The notes: generated from the letters alone by a model not told the origin. 34,316 nucleotides of DNA from Ignavibacteria bacterium (GCA_030835085.1 JAUQWQ010000105.1:1-34316); one strand, 5' to 3'; counted from the first letter of the stretch, positions 23,473 to 32,908 are shown. A program made the numbers and translations.

Positions 23473-24921
23473 ATGAACAATAGTGCGCTGCTCCAGATTT
23501 TAAGAAAGCTTGATAAGACTGAATTAAGAGAACTGGAAAGTTTTCTCAACTCACCATATTTTAATAAGAATAAGAATGTAACAGCCCTGTTCCGATTTCT
23601 GATATCACCGGCTCATGAAAACTTACAGTTGATCACGAACCGTGATATTCACAATTTCATATTTAAAAGAAAAAGATTCAGCAATGAAAATGTCAAAACA
23701 ATAATATACCTCTTAACCAGGCTAACGGAAAAATTCCTTGTGATCAAAGGATCAGAAAAAGATGACGGGGAGTTCAACAGAAAACTGCTGAAGATTTTCA
23801 ATAACAAAGGGCTTGATAAACATTTTAAAAGACATTTGCTAAAAACCGGAAAGCCGGAATTTGCCCGGGGAGAGGTGGAGCTGGATAAGATCTCCCGGAA
23901 AGCTGAATTTGAAAAAACACTCCTGCAGTACTATCTTCCGAGGAATGAGGAGAATAATATCTTTGCCCATGAGATCAAACTAAGCGAAGACCTGTTAGCG
24001 GCTTTCCTGGTGGATATGTTCAAGCAATTCAATGTTTTCTGGAGAGCAATTTACCTGAATAATATGGTAGATGTGGAATTTACTTCTGTTATACTTGATT
24101 CAATTGATCTCGAAAAACTTTTCAGTTCATTCAGTAAACATAATTACCGCTATGTTTTGCTTGTAAAGCCGCATTACGAAATTTACAAACTTCTGAAAGA
24201 CGATTCAGGTATAATAGACATTGAAAACCTGATATCAAATATTACAGGTAATGATTTCATATCCGGCAATGAAAAATTTGTTCTTTCTACTATTCTGGTA
24301 AATACAATTTACTACAAAAGACTTAAAAGCGGAAGTTCGTATACCAAAGAACTTTTTGAAGCATTAAAGCTAATGATGGAGTTTTACAAATATTCCGGTG
24401 AGCAATTTTTAAGATATACTACTTACAGCAATATTCTTCGTATAGGGCTGCAGCTGGGAGAGTATGAATGGACTGAGGAATTCATTAAAAAATATCATAT
24501 TTTGCTCGAAGACTCAATTAAAGATAACATGCTCATTTACAGCAACGCATATTTAGCCTTTACCCGGGGTGATTTTGAAAAGTGCCTTGAGTATGAATCG
24601 AAAATAAATTTTCAGACTTTTCAGCAGCGCTATTACCTTCGTGATCTCAGATTGACATCACTATATGAACTTGGTAAATTTGAAACTGCTTTGGATCTGA
24701 TCGACTCTTACAAACATTTCATAAAAAAGGATCAGAATTATACACCGAAAATGAAGCAGGGCTACCTTTTGTTTTTATTTTTTATAAATGACTTAATAAA
24801 GCTGAAATTAGGAATGTCAAGGAAGAATATCACTGAAATCAAAGAAAAGCTTGATAAGGCAGCGCCTATGAGAAAGGACTGGCTCACGATTAAATTCGAA
24901 GAAATTTCACCAAAAACATGA
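23473..24921 (+). CDS. alpha-helical protein of unknown function (FCB-type conserved family)
   Basis: 482 aa, no signal peptide, no membrane segment. The N-terminus L-x-K-L-D-K-T-E-L-R-E-L-E-S-F-L-N-S-P-Y-F-N-K reminds me of an uncharacterised protein type common in Bacteroidota, built of helical TPR-like repeats; this comes from memory, not a search. The body is rich in charged helices (for example around 330-440) with a TPR-like periodicity. There are no catalytic motifs. It is probably a cytoplasmic scaffold or interaction protein. It is followed 61 nt later by the zeta-like kinase gene but is not clearly part of that module. Confidence 0.7.
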   Translation: MNNSALLQILRKLDKTELRELESFLNSPYFNKNKNVTALFRFLISPAHENLQLITNRDIHNFIFKRKRFSNENVKTIIYLLTRLTEKFLVIKGSEKDDGEFNRKLLKIFNNKGLDKHFKRHLLKTGKPEFARGEVELDKISRKAEFEKTLLQYYLPRNEENNIFAHEIKLSEDLLAAFLVDMFKQFNVFWRAIYLNNMVDVEFTSVILDSIDLEKLFSSFSKHNYRYVLLVKPHYEIYKLLKDDSGIIDIENLISNITGNDFISGNEKFVLSTILVNTIYYKRLKSGSSYTKELFEALKLMMEFYKYSGEQFLRYTTYSNILRIGLQLGEYEWTEEFIKKYHILLEDSIKDNMLIYSNAYLAFTRGDFEKCLEYESKINFQTFQQRYYLRDLRLTSLYELGKFETALDLIDSYKHFIKKDQNYTPKMKQGYLLFLFFINDLIKLKLGMSRKNITEIKEKLDKAAPMRKDWLTIKFEEISPKT

Positions 24922-24982
24922 TAAATCAGAACGAATTCTGGGATAATTTATATGATTAGTTTTTTTTATCTTTGTTAATTCA

Positions 24983-25579
24983 TTGAATTATTTCTTCCTT
25001 CAATTATTGCCAACCATATATATTATTGCGGGATGCAATGGAGCAGGTAAATCAACTGCTGCAAATGTTATTTTACCTCAATTTTTAAATTGTAAGGAAT
25101 TTGTGAATGCTGATTCAATCGCAGCAGGGCTCTCCCCTTTTCAGCCGGAAACAGTTTCCTTTCAGGCCGGCAGAATAATGCTGAACAGGATCAAAGAACT
25201 TATTTCAGAAAGATCAACATTTGCATTTGAAACTACTCTTACCACAAAGAGCTATGTTAACATTATAAAGGAAGCTAAAGCAAAAAAATATAAGATCGTT
25301 TTATTCTACTTCTGGCTGAATGCTGTTGAACTTGCACTTGCAAGAATAGAAGACAGAGTTAAAAAAGGCGGTCATAATATTCCAAATGATGTTGTAATAA
25401 GAAGATATACTAGAAGTTTGGATAATCTGATAAATTTATTTATTCCGATTTGTAATGAATGGTATATTTATAATAACTCATTGGAAAAGCTGACCTTGAT
25501 CTCTGAAGGAAAATCCGAATCTGTAAAACAAATTTATAATATAGGGGAATGGACACTAATTAATGAATACAAAAGTTAA
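24983..25579 (+). CDS. zeta-toxin-like P-loop kinase
   Basis: 198 aa from TTG 24983; a second TTG at 25007 gives M-P-T-I-Y-I-I-A-G-C-N-G, closer to the family's usual N-terminus (190 aa). Seen: Walker A G-C-N-G-A-G-K-S-T (17-25), N-A-D-S-I-A-A-G-L-S-P (42-52) with D44, A-F-E-T-T-L (81-86) with E83, and R-V-K-K-G-G-H-N-I-P (125-134) followed by R-R-Y-x-R-S. Zeta toxins phosphorylate UDP-N-acetylglucosamine; short chromosomal relatives are poorly known, so the substrate is inferred. Its 3' end overlaps a 53-codon gene by 17 nt. A TATCTTTG at 24967-24974 may be a -7 element, but no TTG sits at the right distance. Confidence 0.8.
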   Translation: MNYFFLQLLPTIYIIAGCNGAGKSTAANVILPQFLNCKEFVNADSIAAGLSPFQPETVSFQAGRIMLNRIKELISERSTFAFETTLTTKSYVNIIKEAKAKKYKIVLFYFWLNAVELALARIEDRVKKGGHNIPNDVVIRRYTRSLDNLINLFIPICNEWYIYNNSLEKLTLISEGKSESVKQIYNIGEWTLINEYKS

Positions 25580-25724
25580 GACCGAATCTATTGGGAAAAT
25601 AGTTTTGAAAGGTGCTCGTAAAGCTATTAAACAATTGATTGAAGAGCGAAAAAAGACTGATGATTATCTCGTTGTTTCACGTAATGGTAAAGTAGTGAAA
25701 GTTAAAGCTCGGAGCTTGAAATAG
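25563..25724 (+). CDS. 53-codon partner of the zeta-like kinase (possible antitoxin)
   Basis: A 53-aa frame that overlaps the kinase stop by 17 nt in a different reading frame (ATG at 25563, TAG at 25722-25724). It is basic and helical at the start (K-A-I-K-Q-L-I-E-E-R-K-K at about 20-31), then a beta-hairpin-like V-V-S-R-N-G-K-V-V-K-V-K-A. The overlap implies translational coupling. Small proteins of this shape follow similar kinases in other genomes as far as I recall, and an antitoxin or modulator role is a fair guess. It does not resemble the classic epsilon antitoxin, which is longer, helical and precedes zeta. Confidence 0.65.
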   Translation: MNTKVKTESIGKIVLKGARKAIKQLIEERKKTDDYLVVSRNGKVVKVKARSLK

Positions 25725-25727
25725 TTC

Positions 25728-26135
25728 ATGAAAAATATCTTAATTCTTATAAATTTAGTAGTTATTAATTTTAATATATTATCACAGGCCGATTCAGTAG
25801 TTTTTTCTTCTGAAAAAGTTGGATTAACTATTTATACACAAAACATCGATTCTATAAAGTTATTTAGCGATAAAGATATCCCCAATCCTTTTAGTCCAAG
25901 TATGATTACGTATTCAATAAAGATAAATACATACGATTCAGCAAAACTTGTTATAAATATTAACGATCAATATGAAGAAACTCTAGTGGTTTACAGATGG
26001 AATATGATAACACCCGGTGCATATAGATTTGACTGGTGGGAATATTTAGGTTACAACCTTCCAAGCGGTATATACTTCACAGAAAAAATAATAAATGGTA
26101 AAACTGAAACCAAGAAAATTGTATTGGTAAAATAA
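25728..26135 (+). CDS. short secreted protein with divergent sorting-domain-like C-terminus
   Basis: 135 aa. The signal peptide is about 1-20 (I-L-S-Q). After a linker of about 30 residues comes a sorting-domain-like region: D-I-P-N-P-F-S-P (50-57), then Y-S-I-K-I, L-P-S-G-I-Y-F (111-117) and the terminal K-K-I-V-L-V-K. It is a divergent version of the type A domain with almost no cargo, as in the 4109-4477 protein. The coding sequence is markedly AT-rich compared with purL. It starts 3 nt after the 53-codon gene and ends 1 nt before the purL ATG, so all are probably on one message. Confidence 0.7.
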   Translation: MKNILILINLVVINFNILSQADSVVFSSEKVGLTIYTQNIDSIKLFSDKDIPNPFSPSMITYSIKINTYDSAKLVININDQYEETLVVYRWNMITPGAYRFDWWEYLGYNLPSGIYFTEKIINGKTETKKIVLVK

Positions 26136-26136
26136 C

Positions 26137-28380
26137 ATGAACGAACCCGAAGTAAATTTTGAATTAGCCAAAACTTTTGGCTTAATGGAAGAAGAATATA
26201 ACAGGATATTGGATATACTTGGCAGAAAACCAAGCTATACTGAGCTTGGTATTTATTCTGTAATGTGGTCAGAGCACTGCTCATACAAGAACTCAATACT
26301 TGAAATTAAAAAACTGCCCCGCTCGGGCGGAAGGCTGCTTGTTGGCGCAGGTGAAGAAAACGCGGGACTTGTTGATATTGGCGATGGACTCGCAGTCGCC
26401 TTTAAAATTGAATCACACAATCATCCCTCTGCTGTTGAGCCATACCAGGGCGCAGCAACAGGTGTTGGCGGCATTCTGCGTGATATTTTTACAATGGGAG
26501 CAAGACCTATAGCTGCACTGAATTCATTAAGATTTGGAAGTATTACCTCCAAAGAAAGCGATGTAACCCGCACAAAGTATCTTTTCAAAAATGTTGTAAA
26601 AGGAATCGGTGATTACGGCAATTGTTTTGGCGTTCCTACAGTTGGCGGTGAAATTTATTTTGATGAGAGCTACCGCGATAATCCGTTAGTAAATGCAATG
26701 GCAGTTGGTATTGTAAAACATGATGAAGTTGCAAAAGCTACTGCCAAAGGCATTGGGAATCCTGTATTCATTGTCGGTTCATCTACCGGAAGAGACGGCA
26801 TTCACGGCGCTACTTTCGCTTCGGAAGAAATATCAGAAGCATCGGAGGCAAAACGGCCTTCAGTACAGGTCGGCGACCCGTTCACAGAAAAATTATTGCT
26901 TGAGGCTTCACTGGAATTGATAAAAAGCGGAGTTGTTGTTGGAATGCAGGATATGGGAGCCGCTGGTATAACCTGCTCAACCAGCGAAATGAGCGCTAAG
27001 GACGGAATGGGTATGGATATCAATCTTGATTTTGTACCGGCTCGAGAAGAAAATATGTCAGCATACGAATTGATGCTATCTGAATCACAGGAAAGAATGC
27101 TGGTTGTTATACAAAAAGGAAAAGAAGATACTGCAAAGAAAATATTTGATAAGTGGGATCTTAATTGTGTTGAAATAGGAACCGTAACACAGGGACCGAA
27201 TGTAAAAATTACTTACCATGGAAAAGTAATGGCAGAAGTTCCGGCGAATACTCTTGTACTTGGGGGAGATGCTCCGGTATATGTGCGTGAATCAAAAGAA
27301 CCTGCATATTTGAAAGAAGTACAGAATATTGATGAGTCAGCGTTGCCGGAACCAAAAGACCTGAACGCAGTACTGATCAATCTGCTTTCTACACCTAACA
27401 TAACTAACAAGAACTGGGTTTACGAACAATACGATACACAGGTAAGAACAAACACAGTAATCATGCCCGGAGGCGACGCTTCTGTGGTGAGAATTAAAGG
27501 AACAAAAAAGGCGCTTGCGATGAAAACTGACTGTAATGGCAGGTATGTTTACCTGAATCCATACAAAGGCGCAATGGCTGCCGTATGTGAATCAGCCAGG
27601 AATGTAGCATGCACAGGTGCAATACCGCTGGCTATCACAAACTGCCTGAACTTCGGTAATCCTTATAAACCGGAAGTATACCACCAGTTCCGCGAAGCAA
27701 TCAGGGGAATTGCCGATGCATGCAAAAAATTAAACACACCTGTAACCGGAGGTAATGTAAGTTTCTATAATGAATCACCCGACTACGCCGTTTACCCTAC
27801 CCCAACTATAGGAATGGTTGGACTCATTGAAGATATTGAATGTATGGTTACATCATATTTCAGAAATGAAGGTGATATTATAGCATTAATAGGCAATGTA
27901 AACTGCAGTAATTCAATAGGAGGCAGTGAATACCTCCAGCAGCAATATAACCTTGTAAAGGGCGATGCACCGGAAATTGATCTTGATAAGGAATTTAACC
28001 TGGTTAATGCACTGGTTCAGCTTGCCAAAGAAAAAAGCATCAATTCCGCTCATGATGTTTCCGATGGAGGATTGGCAGTAAATATCGCAGAATCATGCCT
28101 TATAAACAGAACCTTACCTATAGGCTGCGTTGTTAATATAGAATACAAGGATAGACCTGATTTTCATCTTTTCAATGAATCACATGGCAGAGCCGTTATA
28201 TCATTTGACAAAAAAAATGAAGAAATTGTCAAAAGGATCTGTGAAAAGAACAATATTGGGTTTGAAAATATTGGGAAAACCGGCGGTAATTCCATTATTA
28301 TCAATAAAGAGGTAAAAATACCTCTTGAAATCGGAAAAGATGCTTATTATAATTCGATATCAAAAATAATGGAAACTTAA
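26137..28380 (+). CDS. purL: phosphoribosylformylglycinamidine synthase subunit PurL
   Basis: 747 aa, the small form of PurL that works with separate PurQ and PurS. It converts FGAR and glutamine to FGAM in purine synthesis. Seen: [11 protein letters not shown] (43-53) with active-site H47, and [20 protein letters not shown] (92-111) of the ATP/Mg site. The second AIRS-like half contains M-K-T-D-C-N-G-R-Y and [10 protein letters not shown]. It begins 1 nt after the preceding secreted-protein gene. No purQ or purS is in the window. The tight junction suggests transcription together with the preceding genes unless an internal promoter exists. Confidence 0.97.
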   Translation: MNEPEVNFELAKTFGLMEEEYNRILDILGRKPSYTELGIYSVMWSEHCSYKNSILEIKKLPRSGGRLLVGAGEENAGLVDIGDGLAVAFKIESHNHPSAVEPYQGAATGVGGILRDIFTMGARPIAALNSLRFGSITSKESDVTRTKYLFKNVVKGIGDYGNCFGVPTVGGEIYFDESYRDNPLVNAMAVGIVKHDEVAKATAKGIGNPVFIVGSSTGRDGIHGATFASEEISEASEAKRPSVQVGDPFTEKLLLEASLELIKSGVVVGMQDMGAAGITCSTSEMSAKDGMGMDINLDFVPAREENMSAYELMLSESQERMLVVIQKGKEDTAKKIFDKWDLNCVEIGTVTQGPNVKITYHGKVMAEVPANTLVLGGDAPVYVRESKEPAYLKEVQNIDESALPEPKDLNAVLINLLSTPNITNKNWVYEQYDTQVRTNTVIMPGGDASVVRIKGTKKALAMKTDCNGRYVYLNPYKGAMAAVCESARNVACTGAIPLAITNCLNFGNPYKPEVYHQFREAIRGIADACKKLNTPVTGGNVSFYNESPDYAVYPTPTIGMVGLIEDIECMVTSYFRNEGDIIALIGNVNCSNSIGGSEYLQQQYNLVKGDAPEIDLDKEFNLVNALVQLAKEKSINSAHDVSDGGLAVNIAESCLINRTLPIGCVVNIEYKDRPDFHLFNESHGRAVISFDKKNEEIVKRICEKNNIGFENIGKTGGNSIIINKEVKIPLEIGKDAYYNSISKIMET

Positions 28381-28470
28381 CTTCAGAAAGTCTGCAGCAG
28401 AAGAAGCTGTTTTCAATTTTTTATACTCTGAATTATTCCCGTCTAAAAAATATAAAACAACGGAAGTTTA

Positions 28471-29133
28471 ATGGAAATTAAGAGCATGATGTACAAAATT
28501 ATAACAATATTGATGCTCTTTTCAGCCGGATCGGTGTTTTCGCAGGTTAACCTGCAGCAAAATTTTTCTCTTACAAATTTAAAATTAAAGAATTCAGAAA
28601 AAGAATACAAACTTCCCGGCATCTCAGGAAAGGCATCTTCTGTGCTTCCGATCTCTATTGGGGTGTTGGCTGCAGTTTACCTTTTGAATCCAATGGTCGA
28701 ATACACAGATAAAAAAGTATATGCAGGATTAACAAAAGAATTTTCGATCGGCTTTGGAAAATTGGGTGAGCACAGAACCGCAATTGAGTATTCAATGGTT
28801 TTTGGGGGTAATATACGGCATTACTTAAGATTTTCATACAAATACGATATTCTTATGGCTAATGGTATTGAGCCTTCACATATGCTTCAGGGAACAAGTG
28901 TAGTTTCAATTGGAGCAGGATATTTCACCGACTTCAAAGGAAAGGGTGTCTTCCCTGAACTGACCTATGGTTACTCTATACGGAATCACAAATTGTTATT
29001 TTACCCGCATGTAAAATTAAGACATACATTCATGATCACAAAGGATAAACCTGATATCACGGATATTTCCTTTGGAATAATCCTGGGGATAGCAAATCCG
29101 TTTATAGATGTGGATATTAGAAGAAAATATTAA
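28471..29133 (+). CDS. predicted small outer-membrane beta-barrel protein
   Basis: 220 aa. The signal peptide ends V-F-S-Q; it fits equally well from ATG codons at 28486 or 28489, so the start is uncertain by about six residues. The mature part (about 60-220) alternates hydrophobic and polar residues with aromatic residues at strand ends and finishes V-D-I-R-R-K-Y, consistent with a small barrel. The family was not recognised. It lies 23 nt before the MlaE-like permease gene, so it could be an outer-membrane part of that lipid transport system; this is inferred from position only. Confidence 0.65.
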   Translation: MEIKSMMYKIITILMLFSAGSVFSQVNLQQNFSLTNLKLKNSEKEYKLPGISGKASSVLPISIGVLAAVYLLNPMVEYTDKKVYAGLTKEFSIGFGKLGEHRTAIEYSMVFGGNIRHYLRFSYKYDILMANGIEPSHMLQGTSVVSIGAGYFTDFKGKGVFPELTYGYSIRNHKLLFYPHVKLRHTFMITKDKPDITDISFGIILGIANPFIDVDIRRKY

Positions 29134-29156
29134 TGCATTAAAAATTTAATACAGCT

Positions 29157-29927
29157 TTGTTAAAAGATATTTTACCAACATCGGTTCAGAATATGCTCCT
29201 TGAAACATGGGGCTTATGGAATTTTGCCTTACGGTTCTTCCGAGAGGTATTTAAGCCGCCATATAACCTGAATGAACTAACAAAACAGTTTTTCCAGATA
29301 GGAAATAAATCGCTGGGCTTAGTTGGCATTACCGGGTTTATAATCGGCTTTGTACTTGCCCTCCAGGCAATTCCTACACTTCAGCCATTCGGTGCTACAT
29401 CGTTAATTCCTTCAATGATAGGGCTCTCAATCATTCTGGAAATTGGTCCGGTAATTTCAGGGTTAATTTGCGCCGGTAAAATTGGTTCAAGCATAGGCGC
29501 TGAGCTTGGCTCTATGAAAGTTACAGAACAGATCGATGCAATGGAAGTTTCTGCCTGTAATCCGTTTAATTACTTGGTTATCAGCAGGGTTATTGCTACA
29601 ACATTCATGATTCCGTTACTGATAATTTATGCAGATACTATTGCACTTCTGGGCGGATTTATTGCTTTGAATTTTGTCAGTGATGTTTCCATCGGTCTGT
29701 ATTTCAGGTCTGTTTTTGAAGCGATCTCAATAAGTACATTAATTGCTCCGGTTGTAAAGACTTTCTTTTTCGGATTCACAATTGGCCTGGTAGGCTGTTA
29801 CAAGGGATATAATGCAGATAAAGGAACTGAAAGTGTAGGAATTGCCGCAAATACTTCCGTGGTGATTTCTTCCTTGATGGTTATAATTTGGGATATGCTT
29901 GCAGTACAAATTTCTAACTTATTTTAA
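29157..29927 (+). CDS. mlaE: MlaE-family permease of a lipid (MCE) transporter
   Basis: 256 aa from a TTG start. It has about five to six hydrophobic segments with the MlaE family signature: G-F-I-I-G-F-V-L-A-L-Q-A (60-71), then E-I-G-P-V-I-S-G-L-I-C-A-G-K-I-G-S-S-I-G-A-E-L-G-S-M (95-119) and E-Q-I-D-A-M-E-V (123-130). It is the inner-membrane permease that works with an MlaF ATPase and an MlaD MCE protein to move phospholipid between membranes. It is separated from mlaF by 6 nt. Which direction lipid moves is not shown here. Confidence 0.93.
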   Translation: MLKDILPTSVQNMLLETWGLWNFALRFFREVFKPPYNLNELTKQFFQIGNKSLGLVGITGFIIGFVLALQAIPTLQPFGATSLIPSMIGLSIILEIGPVISGLICAGKIGSSIGAELGSMKVTEQIDAMEVSACNPFNYLVISRVIATTFMIPLLIIYADTIALLGGFIALNFVSDVSIGLYFRSVFEAISISTLIAPVVKTFFFGFTIGLVGCYKGYNADKGTESVGIAANTSVVISSLMVIIWDMLAVQISNLF

Positions 29928-29933
29928 TTCGTT

Positions 29934-30743
29934 TTGTCAGAAACTGAAACAGTAATAGATTTAGAGCATCTTAAGAAATCATTCGGAAAATCCGAAATTC
30001 TTACTGATATAAACCTGAAGATAAACCGGGGTGAAACAGTTGTTACACTTGGAAAATCAGGAACAGGAAAATCAGTTACCTTAAAGTGCATTGTAGGCCT
30101 CATAAAACCTGATTCAGGCAAGGTAAAGGTACTTGGAAAGAACATACCTGATCTTTCATATGAAGAACTGCAGTACATGAGAAAAAAGATCGGGTTTGTA
30201 TTCCAGAGCGGCGCGTTGTATGATTCTATGTCTGTAAGGCAGAACCTTGAATTCCCGTTAATGAGAAATACTGATCTCTCTGCCGGGGATATAAATAAAA
30301 AAGTTGAAGAAGTATTAAATGATGTCGGACTTTCTAAAGCAATTGATAAAATGCCTGCTGAACTTTCCGGGGGTATGCGAAAAAGAATAGGTGTCGCCAG
30401 GACTATCATAATGAATCCTGAGGTTATGCTATGGGATGAGCCTACTACAGGACTTGATCCTGAAACTACACGTGATATCAGTCATCTTATTGTAAGAATG
30501 CAGCGCAAATACAAGGTAACTTCAATTGTTGTAACCCATGATATGATATGCGCCAAGATCGTTTCAGATAAGATAGTGGTATTAAAAGATGGTGCTTACA
30601 GTGAGCCGGGCACCTATGATGAACTTGAAAATTCAAAGGATGAATTTGTAAGATCATTCTTTGAAGAAGTTGAAAATGATGAAAACGCTGAATTGACGAA
30701 CTATCAGCCTTCATCCATTGATAAAAAAAAATATAGAAATTAA
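29934..30743 (+). CDS. mlaF: MlaF-family ATP-binding protein of a lipid (MCE) transporter
   Basis: 269 aa from a TTG start 6 nt after mlaE. ABC ATPase: Walker A G-K-S-G-T-G-K-S (40-47), Q-loop V-F-Q-S-G-A-L-Y (89-96), signature L-S-G-G-M-R-K-R (144-151), Walker B and D-loop V-M-L-W-D-E-P-T-T-G-L-D-P (164-176) and H-loop V-V-T-H-D-M. The G-A-L-Y-D-S-M and S-G-G-M-R-K-R forms are typical of MlaF/Ttg2A. A charged C-terminal tail (about 235-269) is longer than the core requires; in other Mla systems such tails contact a partner. No mlaB gene is seen here. Confidence 0.95.
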   Translation: MSETETVIDLEHLKKSFGKSEILTDINLKINRGETVVTLGKSGTGKSVTLKCIVGLIKPDSGKVKVLGKNIPDLSYEELQYMRKKIGFVFQSGALYDSMSVRQNLEFPLMRNTDLSAGDINKKVEEVLNDVGLSKAIDKMPAELSGGMRKRIGVARTIIMNPEVMLWDEPTTGLDPETTRDISHLIVRMQRKYKVTSIVVTHDMICAKIVSDKIVVLKDGAYSEPGTYDELENSKDEFVRSFFEEVENDENAELTNYQPSSIDKKKYRN

Positions 30744-30756
30744 ATAAAATAATTTT

Positions 30757-31812
30757 ATGGAAACTAATAATGCGAAAAGACTAAAGGTTGGTTTATTTAT
30801 AATTGCCGGTTTTGTATTATTCTTAGTAGCAATTTTTGTACTGGGAGGCAAGGATAACCTGTTTACTCCGACATTTAAGATAAAATCTCAATTTGAATCC
30901 GTTAGCGGACTAAAAACAGGCGGTTCTGTAAGGCTAAATGGTATCGTTGTAGGAAAAGTTGACGGGATTGATATTGAAGCCTCAAATAAAGTGCTGGTAT
31001 CTATGACTCTTGAGAAGGGCATTCAGAAATTTATTAAAAAGGATTCAAAAGTTACTATTGGTTCAGATGGTTTGGTTGGCAATAAGGTAATAGATATCAC
31101 TCCGGGTACACCGGGCGGACCCGAGGTGCAGGATGGTGAAATGTTAGGTTCGATTAAACCCGTTGAAGTATCCGATATTCTAAACAGCCTGAAAGAATCA
31201 AGCGACAATGCCTCTGACCTTACTAAAGATCTTTCCGAGATCACTAATAAAGTAAATATGGGGCAGGGAACTTTAGGGCAATTGGTTAATAACGATACTC
31301 TGTACAGAAGCATTGATACTACATTCAGATCTTTTGCAAATTATTCAGGTCAGTTAAATGTAGTGTTTTCAAAAGTAACAAATACAGTTGATAATGTTAC
31401 AGGTGATCTGGACATATTAACAAAACAGATAAATAAAATTACAGCTGATGTCGGTGAAATAGTGAGGAAAATGAATTCCAGTGAAAGTATTGTCGGCACA
31501 TTGCTTACAGATACGGTATTTGCAAATAATTTGAAATCTTTAATGAATAATGCTAATTTGACAACTAAGAATCTTGAAACCGGTTCATTCAGTTTTGCGC
31601 AAAATATGGAAGCATTAAAACATAATTTCCTTTTTAAAGGATATTTTGAGGATATAGGTTACTGGAACCAGGCTGATTGGGAAAAGAATATGGATAAAAA
31701 AGGACTTGAATTAAGGATAAAAGAACAGGAACTTATAAAAAAAGAAAAAGAGTTAAGAGAGTTAGAACAAAAATTAAAACTGGAACAGAAACTTGACGAT
31801 CAGAACAAATAA
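30757..31812 (+). CDS. mlaD: MlaD/MCE-family substrate-binding protein
   Basis: 351 aa. One membrane anchor (about 11-30), an MCE domain (about 38-118: F-E-S-V-S-G-L-K-T-G-G-S-V-R-L-N-G-I-V-V-G-K-V), then a long helical region with repeated N/S/T heptads (about 140-290). A highly charged E/K/L coiled coil (about 312-351) ends it. MCE domains form hexameric rings that pass lipid; the long tail may form a needle or barrel spanning the periplasm, as in PqiB/LetB-like forms. It follows mlaF by 13 nt and overlaps the next gene by 20 nt. Confidence 0.92.
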   Translation: METNNAKRLKVGLFIIAGFVLFLVAIFVLGGKDNLFTPTFKIKSQFESVSGLKTGGSVRLNGIVVGKVDGIDIEASNKVLVSMTLEKGIQKFIKKDSKVTIGSDGLVGNKVIDITPGTPGGPEVQDGEMLGSIKPVEVSDILNSLKESSDNASDLTKDLSEITNKVNMGQGTLGQLVNNDTLYRSIDTTFRSFANYSGQLNVVFSKVTNTVDNVTGDLDILTKQINKITADVGEIVRKMNSSESIVGTLLTDTVFANNLKSLMNNANLTTKNLETGSFSFAQNMEALKHNFLFKGYFEDIGYWNQADWEKNMDKKGLELRIKEQELIKKEKELRELEQKLKLEQKLDDQNK

Positions 31813-32908
31813 TTTTATTAAAATTGTATTTTTAGGTATATTTCTCTTATTTACAGGCTGCAAAAAAGAAGAATCGGTACAATCTCCGGTTAATAATGAT
31901 CCGGAAGAGAACTCTGTTACATTATTGGAACCGGCTAACAATAGTGCTGTAAATTCATATATACCATTATTAAAATGGAATACCTTTGTGGGAGCAGCAG
32001 CTTATTCCATTCTTGTTTCTGCGGATGCAAACTTCATTACTCCCGGAATAATGGATACCAGTGTTTCTACGACAGAAGTTAATATACCTCCGGGCAAATT
32101 ACAGACCGGAATATATTATTATTGGAAAGTAAGAGCAGATCTTGGAAGCGGAAACTTTTCATCATATTCACAGATAAGGAGGTTCAGAGTGATCTTGTCT
32201 CCCCCGCCTCCTCCGGTTTTACTCTTACCTTTAAATAATTCGGTTGATCAGTCATTTTTGCCATTTTTTGACTGGGAAGATACACCTACTGCCGAAACAT
32301 ACAGAGTTCAGGTATCAGTAAATTCATCTTTTATTCCGGTTCTGCTTGATTCATCTAATATTTCAGGCTCACAGCTCCAAGCACCTTATTTCTTTTTCAA
32401 TACAGGTACAAACTATTTCTGGAAAGTAAATGCATCCAATTCAAACGGTATGAGCACCGGTAACTGGTCCGATATTTTCAGTTTCAGGACAATAGACGGA
32501 CCTCAGCCAAGCTCAATCAGCGGAAGGGTCAGTTTCGCAGAATCAAATTTCATTCAGCCTCCTTTCAGGTATTTTATATGCGCTTATAAAATTGAAAGAT
32601 GGCCGCCCAAAACTTTATTTCCTGATTATAATGATACACTGAATATCCAGTTCGTTAATAACGAGTATATTGCAGATTATAGGTTATCAAATATTGTGAA
32701 CGGAAGTTATCATATTACTGTATATGCTCAAACAAGATCTATCAGCAATGATATTTTACACAAATCGGTCTACGGCTGCGATACAGCCAGGGTTGAATTT
32801 TCGAACTGTGCAATAATAAATCCCGGCACAGTCATTATAAATAATGGAATTGGTGTGACTAACATCAATATGCTATCCTGGGCAGATTCAAATAAATCTA
32901 TTTTTTAA
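31793..32908 (+). CDS. Fn3-like repeat lipoprotein overlapping mlaD
   Basis: 371 aa from TTG 31793, which overlaps the last 20 nt of mlaD in another frame. The lipoprotein signal ends F-T-G-C (C23). Two fibronectin-III-like repeats follow (about 42-134 and 143-233), each with a P-x-N-N-S start, L-x-W or F-D-W core strand, Y-x-V-x-V-S strand, Y-Y/F-W-K-V and a final R-x-F-R-V/T strand. They are linked by a run of five prolines (about 137-141). A separate C-terminal beta domain begins near S-I-S-G-R-V-S-F (241-248). The coupling to mlaD suggests a role in the same transport assembly, not known for classical Mla systems. Confidence 0.8.
   Translation: MTIRTNNFIKIVFLGIFLLFTGCKKEESVQSPVNNDPEENSVTLLEPANNSAVNSYIPLLKWNTFVGAAAYSILVSADANFITPGIMDTSVSTTEVNIPPGKLQTGIYYYWKVRADLGSGNFSSYSQIRRFRVILSPPPPPVLLLPLNNSVDQSFLPFFDWEDTPTAETYRVQVSVNSSFIPVLLDSSNISGSQLQAPYFFFNTGTNYFWKVNASNSNGMSTGNWSDIFSFRTIDGPQPSSISGRVSFAESNFIQPPFRYFICAYKIERWPPKTLFPDYNDTLNIQFVNNEYIADYRLSNIVNGSYHITVYAQTRSISNDILHKSVYGCDTARVEFSNCAIINPGTVIINNGIGVTNINMLSWADSNKSIF

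Noticed and set aside
28381-28470. terminator after purL
   Set aside because: Only a 4-bp stem (CAGC/GCTG) before T-rich sequence; too weak to call.
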